Positions 5,799 to 8,823 of a DNA stretch of 8,823 bases are shown in pieces. The DNA is from CAIYRG01 sp035318785 (lineage in GTDB: Bacteria > Pseudomonadota > Alphaproteobacteria > Micropepsales > Micropepsaceae). Positions within the stretch are counted from its first letter, which is position 1. Each line of letters starts with the position of its first letter. The stretch is from the NCBI GenBank assembly GCA_035318785.1, contig DATHDZ010000243.1:1-8823 (forward strand), given 5' to 3'. The translations under genes and the position numbers were made by a program. The notes under the pieces are model-generated. The model was given only the letters and a program-made list of their open reading frames with translations, ran no database searches and was not told the origin of the DNA.

Positions 5799-6626
5799 AT
5801 GATGGCGCCTGCGAGCGGCGCGGTCCTCTTGATTGGCGCCGGACGCATGGGCGGCGCGCTCATCAAAGGCTGGATCGCAGCCAAGAGTTTTTCCGCCATC
5901 CACGTTGTCGAACCCTCTCCATCGGGCGAGTTGAAGGTGGCGGCGGCGCAAGGCGCCGTCCATCTTCACAGCGGATTTGCCGAAGGGCAGCTGCCGGCGC
6001 TTTCCTCGATCGTGCTCGCCGTCAAACCCCAAGTGCTGAAGGCCGAGGCAGCGCTTCTTGGAGCGCTCGGCAAGACCGGCGCATTGGTCTTGTCGATTGC
6101 CGCGGGGATAACCACAGAGCATCTCACCGCAGCGTTGGGCCCACATACGCGCCTGGTGCGCGCCATGCCCAACACGCCCGGCGCCATCGGGCGAGGCATC
6201 ACGGTGCTCTATGGCGCCAGGACGTTGAGCCAAGCCGATAGGGCCTTGGCTGAGGCCTTGATGGCGTCCTTGGGCGAAACCCTCTGGCTCACAGATGAGG
6301 GGCTGATGGACGCGGTCACCGCCGTCTCCGGTTCGGGTCCTGCCTATGTGTTCCTGCTGGCGGAAGCTCTCGCCGAAGCAGGCCGGGCCGAGGGCCTGGA
6401 TGCCGTAACGGCGGACCGGCTGGCCCGCGCGACCATTGCCGGCTCAGGCGCGCTTTTGGCGGCCGACACCCGTCCGGCCGCGGCTTTGCGCAAAGACGTC
6501 ACCAGCCCCGGCGGCACCACGCAAGCGGCGCTCGACCATCTGATGGCGCCGGACGGGCTTTCCGCCCTCATGCGTCGCGCGGTGGCGGCCGCGACCGCGC
6601 GCGGCAAGGCGCTGGGCAAGGACTGA
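5799..6626 (+). CDS. proC: Pyrroline-5-carboxylate reductase
   Basis: Catalyses the last step of proline synthesis, NAD(P)H-dependent reduction of 1-pyrroline-5-carboxylate to L-proline, in the cytoplasm. The 275-residue length is standard. Domain order: Rossmann domain with the dinucleotide loop LLIGAGRMGGAL (10-21), IVLAVKPQ (71-78), SIAAGITT (99-106) and RAMPNTP (121-127); then the helical dimerisation and substrate domain with VTAVSGSGPAYVF (173-185) and the family signature KDVTSPGGTT (232-241). ATG codons at 5799 and 5802 are adjacent; either is possible, with AGGG at 5790-5793 as a weak ribosome binding site. The upstream region is filled by the double palindrome, so its promoter must lie within the repeats or further upstream. 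The stop lies one base from the arsC stop (convergent). Confidence 0.97.
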   Translation: MMAPASGAVLLIGAGRMGGALIKGWIAAKSFSAIHVVEPSPSGELKVAAAQGAVHLHSGFAEGQLPALSSIVLAVKPQVLKAEAALLGALGKTGALVLSIAAGITTEHLTAALGPHTRLVRAMPNTPGAIGRGITVLYGARTLSQADRALAEALMASLGETLWLTDEGLMDAVTAVSGSGPAYVFLLAEALAEAGRAEGLDAVTADRLARATIAGSGALLAADTRPAAALRKDVTSPGGTTQAALDHLMAPDGLSALMRRAVAAATARGKALGKD

Positions 6627-6627
6627 C

Positions 6628-6975
6628 CTACACGATCTCCTTTACCGACTCGGACGGGCGGCAGAGCTTGACGGCGTTCTCGGTCACCACGATCGGGCGG
6701 TTGATCAGGATGGGATGTTCCATCATCGCGTCGAGCAGGTCGTTCTCGGAACTCTTCTCCCGGTCGAGACCTAACTGACCCGCAATCGGTTCCTTCCAGC
6801 GCACGACGTCGCGCATCTTGCCGCCCATGCTCTTTACCAGGCGCTTGAGTTCGGCGCGCGCGGGTGGCGTCTTCAGATATTCGATGATGCGGGGCTCGTG
6901 TCCCGCGTCGCGCAGATAGGCAAGCACGTTGCGCGACGTTTGGCATCGCGGATTGTGATAGATGGTGATGGTCAT
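6628..6975 (-). CDS. arsC: Arsenate reductase (glutaredoxin-dependent, ArsC family)
   Basis: A 115-residue thioredoxin-fold protein of the glutaredoxin-coupled ArsC family, which reduces arsenate to arsenite. The active-site Cys11 is present in YHNPRCQTSRN (E. coli has ACGT at this place). The three arginines that bind oxyanion in plasmid R773 ArsC appear to be matched by Arg59 (DVVRWKEP), Arg93 (HPILINRPIVV) and Arg106 (LCRPSE). The protein ends about 25 residues earlier than E. coli ArsC, just after the last helix. ATG 6975 gives the usual N terminus MTITIYHNP; an ATG 12 bp upstream is also possible. There is no arsR, arsB or acr3 beside it, so it is a solitary copy; a role in arsenate resistance is plausible, and a different thiol-redox role like that of YfgD-type relatives cannot be excluded. 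Confidence 0.9.
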   Translation of the reverse strand: MTITIYHNPRCQTSRNVLAYLRDAGHEPRIIEYLKTPPARAELKRLVKSMGGKMRDVVRWKEPIAGQLGLDREKSSENDLLDAMMEHPILINRPIVVTENAVKLCRPSESVKEIV

Positions 6976-7062
6976 CGGCCGATCCATTGTCTGACGGCGG
7001 AGACTTTAGCCTAAAAATTTTCCGCGATTCAGGGGATCGATGCGCCAGCAGAGTTCCTGGCT

Positions 7063-7275
7063 CTACACAAAAATATCGAGCGCAGCTTTCGCCATCTGAT
7101 CGGCGGTCTTGAGGACCGAAATATTGGCTTTGTACTCGATGGCGGCAAGCTTCTGCTGCACCAACTCCGCCGCAAGATCCGCTTGGGGCTGTTCCACGAC
7201 GCGGTTTGCGCTGGACGCGAAACGCGCGGTGCTTGCCTTCAGGCCCGCAACCGCAATCGACATGACATCGCTCAT
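7063..7275 (-). CDS. Miniature flagellar rod/hook-like protein, orphan
   Basis: About 70 residues from the ATG at 7275 (66 if 7263 is used). The N terminus, MSIAVAGLKASTARFASSANRV, resembles the first helix of flagellar rod/hook proteins (FlgB/C/E/F/G). The C-terminal half, DLAAELVQQKLAAIEYKAN followed by VLKTADQMAKAALDI, closely matches their conserved last helix (pattern DLxxEmvxxixaxxaYxANlkvlkTADeMlxxlLdi). The globular middle found in true rod proteins is absent. Short proteins of this kind occur as orphans in alphaproteobacteria, annotated by their flagellar basal-body rod C-terminal domain; function unknown. The start is uncertain: no good Shine-Dalgarno precedes 7275 or 7263, and the frame stays open to 7470, although a terminator at 7395-7430 makes a start beyond 7365 unlikely. 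No other flagellar gene is in the window. Confidence 0.6.
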   Translation of the reverse strand: MSDVMSIAVAGLKASTARFASSANRVVEQPQADLAAELVQQKLAAIEYKANISVLKTADQMAKAALDIFV

Positions 7276-7394
7276 GGCCGCAACGTGGCGCACCACCCCC
7301 TTCATTTGCGTCACCGAATCATCGGGGTTTTGAATCAAATGCAAAGCAATCGAGGCGATAACCATATTCGTGGCGGGGAGCTTATCCCCTGCCA

Positions 7395-7430
7395 AAGAAA
7401 CGCGCGCGGATCCCTGAGAATCCGCGCGCG
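7395..7430 (-). terminator. Intrinsic terminator of the 7476-7916 gene
   Basis: A perfect 11-bp inverted repeat: CGCGCGCGGAT (7401-7411) and ATCCGCGCGCG (7420-7430), with an 8-nt loop. On the minus strand it is followed by TTTCTTT (7400-7394). It lies 45 bp past the stop codon of the secreted-protein gene, in the correct orientation. It separates that gene from the small flagellar-like ORF downstream. Confidence 0.85.
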
Positions 7431-7475
7431 ACCGCGGCACCGTGGGAGACGCCTCTCTTAGGTGCCGCAATTCGT

Positions 7476-7916
7476 TTAGCGAACCGCAACCTTGCCGGCC
7501 GGGTCCACTTCGCCTCCCGCATTCGGGAACCGCACGATGACGCGGCCGGGGGCACGCACCGTCACGTCCTTATGGCCCGCTTCGGCCACGTCGGCCGAAA
7601 CCTTGTAGGAGCCGCTCGGCAGCTTCATCAGCACCCACGGGCCCGCGCAATGGACCGAAACCGATCGCCCGTTGCCGGAGACGTTTACCGTCTCGTCGCC
7701 GAGATATTGACCATCCTTGCCGGTGAATTCGAGGCGCAGCGAATAGTCCCGCCACTTCGGATCGTCGCGCACATCGGTGGTCGTTCCGGTGCATACCGTT
7801 TCGATCCCGTTGACCATCATCGGCTGGCCTTCGTCCAGCGCCGGGCTCTGTGCCAAAGCGGACGCGGGAAGCAAAAGCGTGGCAAAAAGAAGTGCGGATT
7901 TATGTGCGAATCTCAT
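7476..7916 (-). CDS. Secreted protein of unknown function, beta-sandwich-like
   Basis: A 146-residue protein that I do not recognise by name. It has a clear signal peptide (MRFAHKSALLFATLLLPASALA, likely cut before Gln23), so it is periplasmic or secreted. The mature part is rich in predicted beta strands (YSLRLEFTGKDGQYLGDETVNVSG, then VLMKLPSGSYKVSADV and HKDVTVRAPGRVIVRFP). The segment LPSGSYKVSA is like the PxGxY turn of carboxypeptidase-regulatory or other Ig-like domains. Two cysteines in the mature chain (42 and 90) could form a disulfide. ATG 7916 is chosen because AGGAG lies 9 nt upstream and the signal peptide starts exactly there; the open frame upstream to 8039 is not credible. 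A stable hairpin, GCCCGC and GCGGGC around a 4-nt loop (7940-7955), lies in its leader. Monocistronic, with its own terminator. Confidence 0.8.
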   Translation of the reverse strand: MRFAHKSALLFATLLLPASALAQSPALDEGQPMMVNGIETVCTGTTTDVRDDPKWRDYSLRLEFTGKDGQYLGDETVNVSGNGRSVSVHCAGPWVLMKLPSGSYKVSADVAEAGHKDVTVRAPGRVIVRFPNAGGEVDPAGKVAVR

Positions 7917-8017
7917 GGGCTTATGCTCCTGATGGGCGCGCCCGCGGAAGCGGGCAGCACGTCCTTCCGAAAGGGAAACTCCCCCCGCTGGCGCAGGTTC
8001 CCAAAGGGCTCCAAAGC

Positions 8018-8046
8018 TTGAGTTCGACAGGCCTTGCACGTATGAT
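8018..8046 (+). promoter_or_regulatory. Sigma70-type promoter for the cold-shock gene
   Basis: TTGAGT (8018-8023), a spacer of exactly 17 nt, then TATGAT (8041-8046) match the housekeeping consensus at 4 of 6 and 5 of 6 positions. Transcription would begin near 8053, leaving a leader of about 150 nt before the csp ATG. This is the best promoter-like sequence I found in the window. It is a prediction from consensus only. Confidence 0.6.
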
Positions 8047-8052
8047 TTTCGG

Positions 8053-8205
8053 GCAACGGCGTCCGTTCGATGAAGCGCGCTTGTTTTGCCCTAACCCGCC
8101 TACAGCGCGCTTGGACGAGACAGCCTACCTTCCGAAGTCGATGGTCCCGAAGCAGAAGCGTCGAGGCATGTCGCCCCGGCGGGGAGCGATTGAGCAGGAG
8201 CAGTC
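8053..8205 (+). promoter_or_regulatory. Long 5' leader of the cold-shock mRNA
   Basis: About 150 nt lie between the predicted start site and the csp ATG, similar in length to the E. coli cspA leader, which acts as a temperature-sensing RNA. The leader contains AGCGCGCTTG twice (8074-8083 and 8104-8113). Each copy holds a GC palindrome and the two can also pair with each other. It also contains TCGCCCC (8171-8177) pairing with GGGGAGCGA (8181-8189, one bulge) just upstream of the AGGAG ribosome binding site (8196-8200). Structures are seen; thermosensing is inference from the family. Confidence 0.4.
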
Positions 8206-8409
8206 ATGGCAGTCGGAACGGTCAAGTTTTTCAACACGGCAAAGGGCTACGGCTTCATCTCGCCGGAGGGCGGCGGCAAGGACGTCTTCGTTCATGCCAC
8301 CGCGGTGGAAGCCGCCGGAATGCGTACGCTGAACGAGGGCCAGAAGGTTGCATTCGACATTCAACCCGACGCACGAGGCGCCAAGGCGGTGAATTTGCGC
8401 GCGGCCTGA
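8206..8409 (+). CDS. Cold-shock domain protein (CspA family)
   Basis: A 67-residue single cold-shock domain, the normal CspA-family length. It binds single-stranded RNA and DNA and acts as an RNA chaperone that melts mRNA structure in the cold or in stationary phase. RNP1 is KGYGFI (13-18) and RNP2 is VFVH (27-30), with the usual start MAVGTVKFFN. AGGAG sits 5 nt upstream of the ATG. It is monocistronic: a promoter with a long leader precedes it and an intrinsic terminator follows it. Whether this copy is cold-induced or constitutive cannot be told from the protein; the long leader favours post-transcriptional control. No specific csp letter is assigned. Confidence 0.95.
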   Translation: MAVGTVKFFNTAKGYGFISPEGGGKDVFVHATAVEAAGMRTLNEGQKVAFDIQPDARGAKAVNLRAA

Positions 8410-8431
8410 GCCAGGGAACAACATTCAGGGC

Positions 8432-8469
8432 GGGCGGCGCAGGGAAACCTCCGTCGCCCTTTTTCTTTT
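8432..8469 (+). terminator. Intrinsic terminator of the cold-shock gene
   Basis: GGGCGGCGCAGG (8432-8443) pairs with CCTCCGTCGCCC (8448-8459) around a GAAA tetraloop. The stem has 12 positions, including one G-U pair and one C-C mismatch. It is followed by a T-rich run TTTTTCTTTT (8460-8469). It lies 22 bp after the csp stop and directly before the GST gene, which therefore needs its own promoter or read-through. Confidence 0.9.
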
Positions 8470-8480
8470 GGGGGTGCACG

Positions 8481-8823
8481 ATGACTATTCTTCACAACAT
8501 GCAAGATTCGGGAAATTGCTACAAAGTACGGCTCGCCGCGCGCCAGCTTGGATTTCCGCTTGTGCTCAAGGAATACAAACTGGGCGGCGGAAAAACCCGC
8601 GTGCCGGAATTTCTCGCCAAGAATCCGAATGGCCGAGTCCCGCTATTGGAACTGGACGATGGACGCTGCCTCGCGGAATCCGATGCCATTCTCTTTTACT
8701 TGGCCGAAGGCACACCGCTCATGCCCGACGACAGATGGGGGCGGGGGCAAGCTCTACAATGGATGTTCTTCGAGCAATATGAGCATGAGCCCTATATCGC
8801 CGTTGCGCGCCGCTGGCTCAGCC
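8481..8823 (+). CDS. Glutathione S-transferase, N-terminal part (cut by window end)
   Basis: The first 114 residues of a cytosolic glutathione S-transferase; the reading frame is open to the window edge, so the end is missing. Residues 1-77 are the thioredoxin-like glutathione-binding domain: start MTILHNMQDSGNCYKVRLA, with Ser10 and Cys13 near the expected catalytic position; NPNGRVPLLEL (49-58) with the cis-proline at 54; and the glutathione-contacting pair Glu66-Ser67 in LAESDAILFYLA. The helical C-terminal domain begins about residue 88 (GQALQWMFFEQYEHEPYIAVARRWL), like bacterial GSTs that handle xenobiotics or oxidised metabolites. The substrate cannot be predicted. GGGGG at 8470-8474 is a probable ribosome binding site, 6 nt before the ATG. 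The csp terminator lies just upstream. Confidence 0.93.
   Translation, partial: MTILHNMQDSGNCYKVRLAARQLGFPLVLKEYKLGGGKTRVPEFLAKNPNGRVPLLELDDGRCLAESDAILFYLAEGTPLMPDDRWGRGQALQWMFFEQYEHEPYIAVARRWLS

Noticed and set aside
7000..7060. Terminator after the flagellar-like ORF
   Set aside because: There is a TTTTT run and a weak GCCAG/CTGGC stem on the minus strand, but they are about 25 bases apart and do not form a proper hairpin plus U-tract.
7380..7393. Sigma54-like TGGCA with GG-N10-GC spacing upstream of the flagellar-like ORF, minus strand
   Set aside because: The -12 part reads AAGC instead of TTGC and the site directly abuts the T-run of a terminator; likely coincidence.

Overview
The window looks like core chromosome of a GC-rich alphaproteobacterium. 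The evidence is the block lgt-midA-pgeF next to ubiK, ybjN and proC, an arrangement I recall as typical of Alphaproteobacteria, together with GC-rich third codon positions and a MidA/NDUFAF7-type methyltransferase. I cannot fix the genus; a Rhizomicrobium/Micropepsaceae-like organism is only a guess. No rRNA, tRNA, CRISPR array, transposase, phage gene or plasmid gene is visible.

Layout from left to right. A secreted single-haem c-type cytochrome (225-752, +) converges on prs, PRPP synthetase (772-1704, -). Upstream of prs in the same direction lie pgeF, midA and lgt (1804-4525, -). These three are translationally coupled by 4- and 7-nt overlaps and form an operon for lipoprotein acylation, complex I assembly and peptidoglycan quality control. 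Divergent from lgt are ubiK (ubiquinone biosynthesis accessory factor, 4685-5005, +) and a YbjN-family protein (5130-5630, +). The ybjN-proC gap is filled almost completely by two related palindromic repeat units (5627-5702 and 5717-5791). proC follows (5799-6626, +) and converges on a one-domain ArsC-type reductase (6628-6975, -).

The right third is more accessory in character. It holds a tiny orphan protein with the terminal helices of flagellar rod/hook proteins (about 7063-7275, -). A strong intrinsic terminator (7395-7430) separates it from a small secreted protein of unknown function (7476-7916, -). A cold-shock protein (8206-8409, +) reads away from that gene; it has a convincing sigma70 promoter about 160 nt upstream, hence a long leader, and its own intrinsic terminator. 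The window ends inside a glutathione S-transferase gene (8481 onward, +).

Most genes are housekeeping. No complete undescribed multi-gene system is evident. The most unusual items are the double palindrome between ybjN and proC, the miniature flagellar-rod-like ORF, and several leader structures: a possible Shine-Dalgarno switch before prs, a masked Shine-Dalgarno before the cytochrome, and the long csp leader with a repeated palindrome.
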